Below, piece after piece: positions 8,559 to 16,447 of a stretch of 64,000 nt of DNA. The notes below the pieces were generated by a model. The model made no database searches. It was not told the origin of the DNA and saw nothing but the letters and a program-made list of their open reading frames with translations. Location of the stretch: assembly GCA_018003515.1 (NCBI GenBank), contig JAGNDO010000008.1, forward strand, positions 51,705-115,704, in the 5' to 3' direction. Position numbers and translations under genes: made by a program. Origin of the DNA: Caldilineaceae bacterium. Its GTDB lineage: Bacteria > Chloroflexota > Anaerolineae > Caldilineales > Caldilineaceae. Every line of letters begins with the position of its first letter. The stretch's first letter is position 1.

Positions 8559-9536
8559 ATGCGCTCACTTCCTGTATCACCCAAAGCTTTGGCGGACAGC
8601 CGCCGTAAACTTGGTCAACTGGGCCAACTGGGCCAACGATTGACCCGGCTGGTGATGAACCATCCTTGGTTCAAGTTCGACAGCCGGGCGGATCAACCTG
8701 TGGATGATCTGTGGGACCGGATCGGGGTGGCCGCCGCCTTGATCGTGCTTGGTCTGGGGGCCAGTCTGCTTTTGCGTCTGGACCCCATCAATCTGGAAAC
8801 TTGGGTGTTGGGCTCCCCAATCAGCTTGACGATAACGGCCACGACGTTGATGGCGGTTCTTCTGGCGGTGATGGCGGCCACATTGGCCGAGAGCGTGGTG
8901 CGTACCCACCCCATCCTGCACTCATTGCCCACGTTGACCGGTGTGCGGGTGACGTGGATGTTCTGGGCGCTGCCCGCGGCCTTGGTGGTGATCTCCGCCC
9001 TGCTCTTGCCCCTGGCCCCCAGCCGCCTGATTCAAGCCCTGGCCTTGCTCTTTGTGGGGATCATCTTTGCCCTGGCCCTGGCCCTGCTGCACGGCAGTGT
9101 GGAGCGAGGGCGTTCCGGTTTTCGGCGGGCACGCATTCTGCTCAATGTGCTGACCTATGGATCAGCGTTGCTGCTCTTTTTGCTGGTCTATCAAACCCGC
9201 ACCCGTAGTTTGCTGTCTGGCAGCTTGGTGGCGTTGACGGCCATGTTGCTGGCGGTGGAACTGCTGCGCACCCATGCCGTGCGTCCTCGGCATGTTTTTA
9301 TGTATGCCGCCATCACCGGGGCCATCTTGGGGCAGATCACCTGGGCGCTCAACTATTGGCTGCTGCCAGGCTTGACCGGCGGCTTGATCCTGACGTTGAT
9401 CTTCTATTTGGTGGTGGGGCTGGCCCAACAAGGGCTTCAGGCCGGTCTGACCCGCCGGGTGTTGATCGAATTTGCTGTCTTCGCCCTGCTGGCCCTGATC
9501 TTGATCGCTGTGGTGGGGCCGGGGTTTGAAGGATAG
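8559..9536 (+). CDS. Polytopic membrane protein, unknown function
   Basis: A 325-residue protein with a basic N-terminus (RRKLGQLGQLGQRLTR) followed by about nine predicted membrane helices, for example AAALIVLGLGASLLL, VVISALLLPLA, LALLFVGIIFALALALL and a final FAVFALLALILIAVVG. I place the start at ATG 8559 because upstream codons run through the palindromic repeat. No transporter, enzyme or receptor motif was recognised. The stop codon falls inside a GATAGA hexamer tandem repeat, so slippage there could alter the C-terminus. It is divergent from the CHAT gene, and its function cannot be inferred from context. Confidence 0.75.
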   Translation: MRSLPVSPKALADSRRKLGQLGQLGQRLTRLVMNHPWFKFDSRADQPVDDLWDRIGVAAALIVLGLGASLLLRLDPINLETWVLGSPISLTITATTLMAVLLAVMAATLAESVVRTHPILHSLPTLTGVRVTWMFWALPAALVVISALLLPLAPSRLIQALALLFVGIIFALALALLHGSVERGRSGFRRARILLNVLTYGSALLLFLLVYQTRTRSLLSGSLVALTAMLLAVELLRTHAVRPRHVFMYAAITGAILGQITWALNYWLLPGLTGGLILTLIFYLVVGLAQQGLQAGLTRRVLIEFAVFALLALILIAVVGPGFEG

Positions 9537-9562
9537 AGATAGAGATAGAGATAGAGATAGAG
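9532..9562. repeat. Tandem hexamer repeat (GATAGA)5
   Basis: Five consecutive GATAGA units; the first contains the TAG stop codon of the membrane protein gene. Confidence 0.9.
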
Positions 9563-9620
9563 TGATGAGTAATTTGTTGTGAAGCGGGGGGATCGCTCTT
9601 TATTGCTCATCTCCCCATCT

Positions 9621-9692
9621 CCTTGTCTCCTTGTCTCCTTGTCTCCTTGTCTCCTTGTCTCCTTGTCTCCTTGTCTCCTTGTCTCCTTGTCT
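9621..9692. repeat. Tandem 8-mer repeat (CCTTGTCT)9
   Basis: Nine perfect CCTTGTCT units (AGACAAGG on the other strand) just past the 3' end of the minus-strand PfpI gene. A simple-sequence tract with no spacer structure. Confidence 0.95.
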
Positions 9693-9699
9693 CCCCACC

Positions 9700-10224
9700 T
9701 CACCCCTCTGCGATGGCCGCGACCAACTCTCGGCAAAAGTCGGGGATGTCGGCCACGACTCGGCCCCAAACCAGGTTGCCGCTGCGAAAGGCGGCTTCGT
9801 CCCGCCAGGTGGCCCCGGCATTGAGCAGGTCGTCTTTGATGCCTTCGCTGCCGGTGGCCTCATGACCGGCCACGATGCCGGCGCTGATGCCCACCAGCCC
9901 GGCGTGGCAGATCATCCCCACAGGCTTGCCAGCCGCATAGATCTCTTTGACCAGCCGTTTCACCCCAGGGTAGCGGCGAATTTTATCCGGTGCCCAGCCG
10001 CCGGGCACCACCACGGCGTCAAAGTCGGCTGGATTCACATCGTCACAGCCCACGTCCGCCGTGGCTTGCAGGGCGACCTTGCCCGTATAGCGCTCCCCAG
10101 CCTTGAGGCCCACCACGATCACCTGGGCCCCTTCCTCCTGTAGACGCATGACCGGCACCCAAAACTCCAAATCCTCAAAGCCTGGACCGACCAAAAAAGC
10201 CACTCGTTTTCCTTGAAGTCGCAT
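9700..10224 (-). CDS. DJ-1/PfpI family protein (class I glutamine amidotransferase-like)
   Basis: A 174-residue single-domain protein covering the whole DJ-1/PfpI fold. The conserved nucleophile is Cys106 in VGMICHAGL, followed by His107; the helper acidic residues lie in GPGFEDLE near residue 17, and VVVPGGWAPD forms the typical oxyanion-side loop. Members act as intracellular peptidases, glyoxalases or protein deglycases; sequence alone does not choose between them. AGGGAG precedes the ATG at good spacing. It lies 21 bases downstream of the ketopantoate-reductase-like gene on the same strand, so the two probably form an operon. Confidence 0.9.
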   Translation of the reverse strand: MRLQGKRVAFLVGPGFEDLEFWVPVMRLQEEGAQVIVVGLKAGERYTGKVALQATADVGCDDVNPADFDAVVVPGGWAPDKIRRYPGVKRLVKEIYAAGKPVGMICHAGLVGISAGIVAGHEATGSEGIKDDLLNAGATWRDEAAFRSGNLVWGRVVADIPDFCRELVAAIAEG

Positions 10225-10245
10225 CGCTTTCTCCCTTTGTTGCCC

Positions 10246-11328
10246 TTATGATTCCGCTAATCCCGCGGTTTGCCACAATCGATCATGGTTGTGACGCCAT
10301 CCCTCCCACTCCTCCCCGTTGCTGGCCAGGGTGAGGAGTGTGTCGTTGAGCAGGGCATTGATGGGGGTGGGAATCCCCGTGGCCCGCCCCTGACGCACCA
10401 CCGCGCCATTGAGCCAGGCCACTTCGTTGTGAGCTTTGCCCCGGCTCAGGTCCATGTGCAGGCTGGGCATTTTGCTGCCTCTGGCTCCGCCCACAATGCG
10501 TCTCAGGGCTATGCGCAACAAGCCCTTGGGTGCATGGCGGATCAGGGGAGCCAACCGCCCCAGGGGATAAGGGTCCATGTTCAGGGGCCGAATGCCCGTG
10601 TGGGCCATCACCGCCAAGGTCTCCCGCCAGGCCGCGATTTCCAGATTCAACATGCGGGGGTCGGTGAACGCTTCTTTGGGCGGCTCGTCCAAGATGGCGC
10701 ACAGGGCGTTCCCCATCATATTCATGAGCAGTTTGGTCCACTTCATGTCTTGGGCATTTGGGCGCATGTGGACGCGGATGCCCGCCCGTTCCAGCGCGAC
10801 CACGCTCTCCTTCAGGTTGTAGGGGGGATTGGTCTCATCCCAGGCGGCCAGGCTGATGCTATAGTCCGACTTCTCCACGCGGATGTGGCCAGGGGCCAAG
10901 ACCGAGACCGGTGCGGTGATGGAGCCGGCGATCACATGGTCTTTGCCCACCAGGGCGGCCAACCGTTCTTCGTTGCCCACCCCATTTTGCAGACTCAAGA
11001 TCACGGGCGCGGGGACGCCGGTTGCGGCCACCGCCGCGGCCAGCTCACTCGCCACCCCATCCGTGTCATAGCTCTTGACCGTGATGATGGCCAGATCGAA
11101 GGCCACATCCATCTCCATGGCCAAGGTGAACGCTTCGGCTACGCTGACCACAATGCCCAGATTGTCGATGCGCTGGGTCTCTGCGGCCTCCTCAATGCGC
11201 AGACCGGCGGCGTGGACAGCCTGGGCCAGGGCGGGACGGCCGACCAGAATCACAGAATCGCCATTTTGAGCCAGCTTGCCACCGATCAGGCAACCAATGG
11301 CACCGGCCCCAAGGATCAAGATGTTCAA
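10246..11328 (-). CDS. panE: Ketopantoate reductase family oxidoreductase (PanE/ApbA)
   Basis: NADPH-dependent 2-dehydropantoate 2-reductase family member; classical PanE makes pantoate for coenzyme A in the cytoplasm. The N-terminal Rossmann loop is ILGAGAIGCLIG, followed by VILVGRP, then SLQNGVGNEERL and the C-terminal helical domain with KWTKLLMNMMGNAL. I chose TTG 11328 because AGGAG lies 6-7 bases upstream and the protein then begins MNILILGAGAIG, as family members do. At 360 residues it is longer than E. coli PanE (about 300), with additions in the C-terminal half, so it may be a paralogue with another 2-oxo acid substrate. Probably co-transcribed with the PfpI gene. Confidence 0.8.
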   Translation of the reverse strand: MNILILGAGAIGCLIGGKLAQNGDSVILVGRPALAQAVHAAGLRIEEAAETQRIDNLGIVVSVAEAFTLAMEMDVAFDLAIITVKSYDTDGVASELAAAVAATGVPAPVILSLQNGVGNEERLAALVGKDHVIAGSITAPVSVLAPGHIRVEKSDYSISLAAWDETNPPYNLKESVVALERAGIRVHMRPNAQDMKWTKLLMNMMGNALCAILDEPPKEAFTDPRMLNLEIAAWRETLAVMAHTGIRPLNMDPYPLGRLAPLIRHAPKGLLRIALRRIVGGARGSKMPSLHMDLSRGKAHNEVAWLNGAVVRQGRATGIPTPINALLNDTLLTLASNGEEWEGWRHNHDRLWQTAGLAES

Positions 11329-11356
11329 GAGATCTCCTGTTTTTTTGAGAATGAAG

Positions 11357-11436
11357 GTAATCATTCCCCCCCGGCCCCCCGGCCCCCAAAGTTGGGGGGC
11401 CAGGGGGGGGCGGGGAGCCGTGGGGGCAAGGATTAC
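11357..11436. repeat. GC-rich palindromic repeat, family 1, copy 2 (short)
   Basis: Ends GTAATC (11357-11362) and GATTAC (11431-11436) are preserved around one hairpin, GGCCCCCAAAGTTGGGGGGCC. The central half present in copies 1, 3, 5 and 6 is missing, so this is an internally deleted copy. Confidence 0.75.
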
Positions 11437-11531
11437 GAATGAACAGCATCGTTTCTGTATTGTAGCGGGTTTTGATGCTTTTTACAATGAAATTAGGTGG
11501 GCTGACCAAGACGAAATAAACAGACCCAAAT

Positions 11532-11607
<76 letters not shown>

Positions 11608-12123
11608 CTAATGGGTTGAGCGGGGGAGGCCCAAGAGTCGTTGGGTCACATCGATCAATACGTTGACCTGGAAGGGTTTGCTGACAACGGCCGCATACCG
11701 CTTCTCACTGCCGGTCTCCATCTGGCGTTTTTGGTCCATCACCTGGGCGGACATGATGATTTTGGGGGTCTTGGCGTATTTCTCATGCTGATTCAAAAAG
11801 TCCAACATCTCCCAACCGGTCCCATCCGGGAGATTTAGATCCACAAAGAAGAGGTCGATCTTTTCGCGCTCAATGAGATCCTTGGCCTGGGCGATGGTGC
11901 GGGCTCCGATAATTTGGTAACCCTGGCGAGAGAAAATCAACTGCACCAGCGTGACCAAATCTTTTTCATCCTCAAGATAGAGAATGCGTGCCCTGAGCGC
12001 CCCAGATTGGGGAGCGCTGCTGTTTCCATGATTGACGGGAATGAAAACAGGCTGCACACCATTGCTGGGCAGGCCGCTAACGTTTACCCGGGGCATGGGC
12101 CTGGCAGTGCTAAATATCTCCAT
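11608..12123 (-). CDS. Single-domain response regulator (receiver only)
   Basis: A 171-residue two-component receiver with no output domain. After a 45-residue leader of low complexity, the receiver begins ARILYLEDEKDLV (acidic pocket), has the phospho-accepting Asp in FFVDLNLPDGTGW, the Thr/Ser position in IIMSAQV and the conserved Lys in VVSKPF. Such proteins act as diffusible CheY/Spo0F-like phospho-carriers or bind other proteins. It is the last gene of the minus-strand signalling island and could take phosphate from the hybrid kinase at 13680-16391. Terminated by the hairpin at 11532. Confidence 0.88.
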   Translation of the reverse strand: MEIFSTARPMPRVNVSGLPSNGVQPVFIPVNHGNSSAPQSGALRARILYLEDEKDLVTLVQLIFSRQGYQIIGARTIAQAKDLIEREKIDLFFVDLNLPDGTGWEMLDFLNQHEKYAKTPKIIMSAQVMDQKRQMETGSEKRYAAVVSKPFQVNVLIDVTQRLLGLPRSTH

Positions 12124-12507
12124 ATCTTGGCATCCTTTGCATTAGATCGAGGGTTTGAACCCATGAACCTATGCCACGGGTGGTTTATCCAACATTTTCC
12201 GGTGAAGCCGTCAAACGCTGGGTAATCGTCAGCGCAACCCGACTACTGCAATAGTTTCTCATAGACGGGAAGGTTACACATCCTATAAACTACGGGCTTT
12301 CTCTAGGTAAATCCCTGCATTTTCCTGAGTGAGACTATGCGGGAAAATACGTAGGCACAGCCCAAGACCGATCACCCAGGTCGTGACAGAGAAACAAATC
12401 AGTTGCAGCGAGAGAGAATCAGAATTGAGGGTAAGCAAAGACGAAGCAGTGAGGAAAGTAGATGGGATTGCAGGCGTGGAGAGGGCGTGGGCGGAGGAAG
12501 GTGTTGG
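12124..12507. other. Intergenic region without a recognisable gene
   Basis: About 380 bases between two minus-strand response regulators. I see no long open frame with coding character, no strong hairpin and no repeat family member. It should hold the promoter of the 11608 gene; no confident -35/-10 pair was found. Confidence 0.5.
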
Positions 12508-13197
12508 TTATTCGGAATCTAAAATGGCAATCCCTTTACGCAATGCATAGAGCGCGGCCTGGGTGCGGTTGGAAAGCTGGAGTTTGTTCAGAATATTGCT
12601 GATGTGGGTGCCTACCGTCCGCTCACTAATGGTTAAGCTTGCCGAAATATCCTGGTTAGAGAGCCCCTGGGCCACCAGTTTCAAAATTTGCAATTCCCGA
12701 TCGGTCAGCTCTGTGTCCGTCGGCATGGCTGAGGGGCGGTTGATCTCTTGGATCAATTTGAGCGCAATGCTGGGATGCAGCGACGATTTGCCGGCGAAGA
12801 CATCACGGATTGCCTGCAACAGATCCCGGGGCGAGGAGTCTTTGAGCAAATAGCCCAAGGCACCGGCCCGGATGGCTGCCAGGACTTGGTCGTCATCCGA
12901 AAAGCTGGTCAGAATGATTATCCGGGTGTTGGGCAGCTCTGTCTTGATGGCGCTGATAGCCTCCAGGCCATTCATGCGCGGCATCATCATGTCCAATAGG
13001 ACAACATCCGGCCGGGCGGCCCGGGACTTGAGCATGGCCTCCACGCCATCCTTGGCCTCGCCAACCACATCCATATCTGGAGTGCTTTCGATCAAGGCCC
13101 GAATGCCTTCGCGCACAACCGCGTGGTCATCGGCAATCACAATGCGGATTTTTGGGGTCTGTTGCATGGCGATGGATTCTGAAATGTTGTCTGGCAT
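12508..13197 (-). CDS. NarL/FixJ-family response regulator
   Basis: DNA-binding response regulator, about 229 residues. The receiver has the acidic pair in IVIADDHAVV, the phospho-Asp in VVLLDMMMPRMNG, Thr in IILTSF and Lys in GYLLKDSS. The C-terminal LuxR-type helix-turn-helix is complete: LTDRELQILKLVAQGLS, then SERTVGTHISNILNKL. I favour ATG 13197, which has GGAAGGCGGA 6 bases upstream, over ATG 13215, which has no ribosome site. It stands alone upstream of the receiver-only gene; its partner kinase is probably in this island but cannot be named. Confidence 0.9.
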   Translation of the reverse strand: MPDNISESIAMQQTPKIRIVIADDHAVVREGIRALIESTPDMDVVGEAKDGVEAMLKSRAARPDVVLLDMMMPRMNGLEAISAIKTELPNTRIIILTSFSDDDQVLAAIRAGALGYLLKDSSPRDLLQAIRDVFAGKSSLHPSIALKLIQEINRPSAMPTDTELTDRELQILKLVAQGLSNQDISASLTISERTVGTHISNILNKLQLSNRTQAALYALRKGIAILDSE

Positions 13198-13326
13198 GAA
13201 TGATCCGCCTTCCATTGTTTTTGAGTTTCTATGTGGTCTGCAATCAAGGTTGATGACGTATCAAAGGGCAGTTGGATACGCACTGTCGCCAACCTGATCC
13301 CGGATAGGCCAATCAACCAAAAAACT

Positions 13327-13427
13327 GTACCTACCAACCCCACCCTAGCCCTCCCCAGGTTTCGATACGGCCATTCGGCCAACTCAACCCAAGGATTGGG
13401 GAGGGCTAGGGTGGGGTTGGTAGGTAC
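13327..13427. repeat. 101-bp palindromic element with 31-bp perfect arms
   Basis: Left arm 13327-13357 starts GTACCTACCAACCCCACCCT; right arm 13397-13427 is its exact reverse complement. The CCCCACCCTAGCCCTCCCCA core recurs inside the acyl-AMP ligase gene at 60749. It lies in the 480-base gap between a response regulator and the hybrid kinase. The rest of that gap (13436-13590) shows nothing recognisable. Confidence 0.9.
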
Positions 13428-13592
13428 CAAAAACTAAAGAATATACGTAGGTTCACTTTACATACGGTCTATTGTAGATGATAAATTATGGCGTGACAAG
13501 CCCTGTGAAGCTATGAAGTGGGTAATAGAGTTGGGGGCGCACCACGCCGGATCAACGCAATCCGCCCTCTCTGGGTGCAGACGCCCAAAGCA

Positions 13593-13622
13593 AACACCCG
13601 ATGGGCTAACCCGTCGGGTGTT
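13593..13622 (-). terminator. Hairpin terminator after the hybrid kinase
   Basis: Stem AACACCCGA / TCGGGTGTT about 60 bases beyond the stop of the minus-strand hybrid kinase, followed on that strand by TTTGCTTT. Confidence 0.65.
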
Positions 13623-13679
13623 GGGTGACGCTAGATTGGCTGACGCATGCAACGCAACTTGGCCAGAGTGCGGGCTGAA

Positions 13680-16391
13680 TCAGTGGGTCCGGTGCAGATG
13701 ACGATGTTCCAGATAAGACCGCACACGGCCAAATTCAGCCTCCAACAACCCCACCTTCTGGGTCACTTCCGTCATCTTGCCGCTGTGACCCAGGCTCTCC
13801 ACATCCTGGCAGAGGGTGGACATGGTGAGGGCACCAAACATGGCGCTGCCTGATTTCAAGGTGTGGGCTGTGCGGGTCAGGGTTTGGGTATCTTGGGTGG
13901 GCAGGGCCGCCACCATGCGGTCAACCAGTTTGGATGTGTCGGTGATAAAGCTGAGAATCAACTCGGCCAGAGTTTCCGGGTCATCCCCGATGAAGTCGTA
14001 GAGGCGATGGAACGTTTCGGGGTCCACCGGGCGCACGGTTTCGGACCGACTGGGCAGGGGGCCGGTACCGTTGTTGCGCGGGTTGATGCGGGCGTGGGGG
14101 ATCTTCCCTCCGCTGGGGGCTGGGCTGACCTTGTCTGTATCCGTGTTCGCATCCGCATCCGTGCCAGAAACGACCGACATCTGGGCCGAACACTGCTTGA
14201 GCGCGGTCGCCAGGCGGTCGATTTGGAACGGCTTGCTGATATAGTCATCCATGCCCGCATCCAGGCAGGCCTGGCGGTCAGATTCGGTGGCGTTGGCCGT
14301 CATGGCCACAATGCGCGGACGCTGGGCGTCGGCCATGCGCTGGTGGATGATGCGGCTGGCTGCCAGGCCGTCCAACATAGGCATCTGAACATCCATAAAA
14401 ATGAGGTCGTACTGCTTCTTTTCCAAAGCTTCCAGAACCTGGGTGCCGTCTCCGGCCAAATCGGCTTGATAGCCCAGGTGATGGAGCATGTGCAGGGCTA
14501 CCTTCTGGTTGATGGCGTTGTCCTCGGCCAGCAGGATGTGCAGGGGATGCCTTTGGCCCAGATCGGTCTCTGCCATCTGCCCGGTGGCGGGGCGCCGCAG
14601 GGATGAAGAGTGAGATTGCAGGGTTTCCATCAACACGTTGTACAACTGGGATGGCTTGATGGGTTTGGTGACAGTGGCCTGGAAGAGATCGGACCCCTCC
14701 CCCGCTGTGCTGAGTCCTGGAGATCCCATGGAGGAGAGCAAAATCAGCGGCAAGTGGGGGGATGGAAGCGCTTTGCGCAATGCCTTGGCCAACATGACCC
14801 CATCCATGTCGGGCATTTTCATGTCCAGAATAGCCAGGTCGAAGCGAGTCCCTTGAGCCAGCCAAGCCAGTGCCTGTGTCCCGGAGTGGGCGGTGCTGGC
14901 CTTCATGCCCCAAGATTCGGTCTGTTTCTTCAAAATGCGCCGGTTGGTGCTATTGTCGTCCACAATCAGAATATGCTTGCCCCGTAACTCCGGCTGCGTA
15001 CTCTGCAAATAGACCTTGATCTGGCTGGGCGCAGCTTGGGCGATAACGGTGAAGTAGAAGGTGGACCCTTGCTGAGGGCGACTCTCCGCCCAGATTCGAC
15101 CACCCATCAGCTCGCTCAATCGCTTGCTGATGGCCAACCCTAATCCGGTGCCTCCATAGAGACGAGTGGTGGCAGCGCCCAATTGGGTGAAGGGTTGGAA
15201 AAGGTGGTCGATTTTCTCTTGGTCGATGCCGATGCCCGTGTCCCGCACGGCAAAACGCAATTCGTAGATTCCGCTACCCTGTGCCGCCCGCTGGGCTGCC
15301 ACAGAGACCACGACCTCGCCGTGGTCGGTAAACTTGACTGCGTTCGAGAGCAAATTCACCAAAATCTGGCTCAGGCGGGTGGGGTCGCCCAAAATTGTGC
15401 CCGGCGTGCCATCTTCGATGATATAGGCTAGATCCAACCGTTTGGCCGAAGCTCGGGCCGCCACCAGATCCAGCGCTTCCTCGATGATGGAGCGCAGATC
15501 CAAGGGCATGGTCTCCAGTTCCATCTTGCCGGCTTCGATCTTGTTCAGATCCAGAATGTCGTTGATCAGGGTGATCAGGGTATCCCCGCTTGCCTGAACG
15601 ATGTTCAAGAACTCTTCTTGCTCGTTGGTCAGAGAGGATTCCAGCAACAGTCCGGTCATGCCGATGATGGCGTTGAGGGGTGTACGCAGTTCGTGGCTCA
15701 TATTGGCCAGGAAGAGACTCTTGGCCAGATTGGCGGCCTCCGCTTCGGCCTTGGCTTGCCCTACCTGGCGTTGGGCTCGCTTCATTTCAGTGATCTCTTT
15801 GCCCAACCCCAGCAACCCCACCACCTGGCCGCGCTCATCCCGAAGAGGAATGCGGCTGGTCAAGAAATAGCGCTGGTCAAGATTGGTCCCGGTCCCAAGA
15901 TTTGCCAGGACTTCTTCCTGATTCTCGATACCCTGCCCACTCAGAAAGACCTGCTGCTCCGCCTGGTCGATCAAGGTAGCCTGATCTGCGGGCAACAATT
16001 CTGCATCTGTGCGCCCCAAGATCTGCGTCACAGTGACCAAGCCCAGCGCTTGTAGCCGGGCCGTATTGGCGGCTAGATAGCGCCCCTGTCTATCTTTGAC
16101 AAAGATCGGGTCGGATAGCTTGTTGCCAATCTGATTGGCCAGCGCGCAGGCCTCATCCAACTCATTGCTCTTCAGAAGGAGGCTAGCCTGGGCAGCCCCC
16201 TGAGCATTGTCGAGGCCAAGGAAGTGGTTCCTGGTCTGGTGAAGTCGCCCAAAGCGTGTGGCATCGGGCAGACCGGTGTTGGACGAGGATGAGCGATTGA
16301 CGGTATTGCATCTCGTTGCCCAATTGACAGCGAGACCCTTAAACCGGATGGCTATTTGGGGTTGGGTTGGCCTGGTGTTGAGCCGATTCAT
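13680..16391 (-). CDS. Hybrid sensor histidine kinase (PAS-HisKA-HATPase-REC-REC-HPt)
   Basis: A 903-residue signalling protein with every phosphorelay module. A PAS domain (about 85-205, ending in a KEITEMKRAQ linker) is followed by the HisKA box with His233 in MSHELRTPLNA, an ATPase domain with NLLSNAVKFT, DTGIGI and GGTGLGLAISKRL, a first receiver (LIVDDNSTNRR, AILDMKMPDMDG), a second receiver (LAEDNAINQ, IFMDVQMPMLDG) and a C-terminal HPt domain with the phospho-His in TAHTLKSGS. No membrane helix is seen, so it is probably cytoplasmic and senses an internal cue through PAS. ATG 16391 has GAGGAAAC upstream. The HPt could feed the response regulators downstream. Confidence 0.93.
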   Translation of the reverse strand: MNRLNTRPTQPQIAIRFKGLAVNWATRCNTVNRSSSSNTGLPDATRFGRLHQTRNHFLGLDNAQGAAQASLLLKSNELDEACALANQIGNKLSDPIFVKDRQGRYLAANTARLQALGLVTVTQILGRTDAELLPADQATLIDQAEQQVFLSGQGIENQEEVLANLGTGTNLDQRYFLTSRIPLRDERGQVVGLLGLGKEITEMKRAQRQVGQAKAEAEAANLAKSLFLANMSHELRTPLNAIIGMTGLLLESSLTNEQEEFLNIVQASGDTLITLINDILDLNKIEAGKMELETMPLDLRSIIEEALDLVAARASAKRLDLAYIIEDGTPGTILGDPTRLSQILVNLLSNAVKFTDHGEVVVSVAAQRAAQGSGIYELRFAVRDTGIGIDQEKIDHLFQPFTQLGAATTRLYGGTGLGLAISKRLSELMGGRIWAESRPQQGSTFYFTVIAQAAPSQIKVYLQSTQPELRGKHILIVDDNSTNRRILKKQTESWGMKASTAHSGTQALAWLAQGTRFDLAILDMKMPDMDGVMLAKALRKALPSPHLPLILLSSMGSPGLSTAGEGSDLFQATVTKPIKPSQLYNVLMETLQSHSSSLRRPATGQMAETDLGQRHPLHILLAEDNAINQKVALHMLHHLGYQADLAGDGTQVLEALEKKQYDLIFMDVQMPMLDGLAASRIIHQRMADAQRPRIVAMTANATESDRQACLDAGMDDYISKPFQIDRLATALKQCSAQMSVVSGTDADANTDTDKVSPAPSGGKIPHARINPRNNGTGPLPSRSETVRPVDPETFHRLYDFIGDDPETLAELILSFITDTSKLVDRMVAALPTQDTQTLTRTAHTLKSGSAMFGALTMSTLCQDVESLGHSGKMTEVTQKVGLLEAEFGRVRSYLEHRHLHRTH

Positions 16392-16447
16392 GGTTGTTTC
16401 CTCGAAGTCTCCGGTGGGGAGAAATTCGTTATCAATTTCCGGATTGT

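Noticed and set aside
9621..9692. Regular repeats considered as a CRISPR array
   Set aside because: The units are 8 bp and contiguous with no spacers; no cas genes are in the window.
9579..9865. Several short frames reading SPCLLVSLSPCLLVS or its reverse as a repeat protein
   Set aside because: They are translations of the simple CCTTGTCT tandem tract and have no start context or family support.
12145..12185. GGTTTGAACC resembling a tRNA T-loop
   Set aside because: No acceptor stem, anticodon arm or CCA-side pairing can be built around it. No tRNA was found anywhere in the window.
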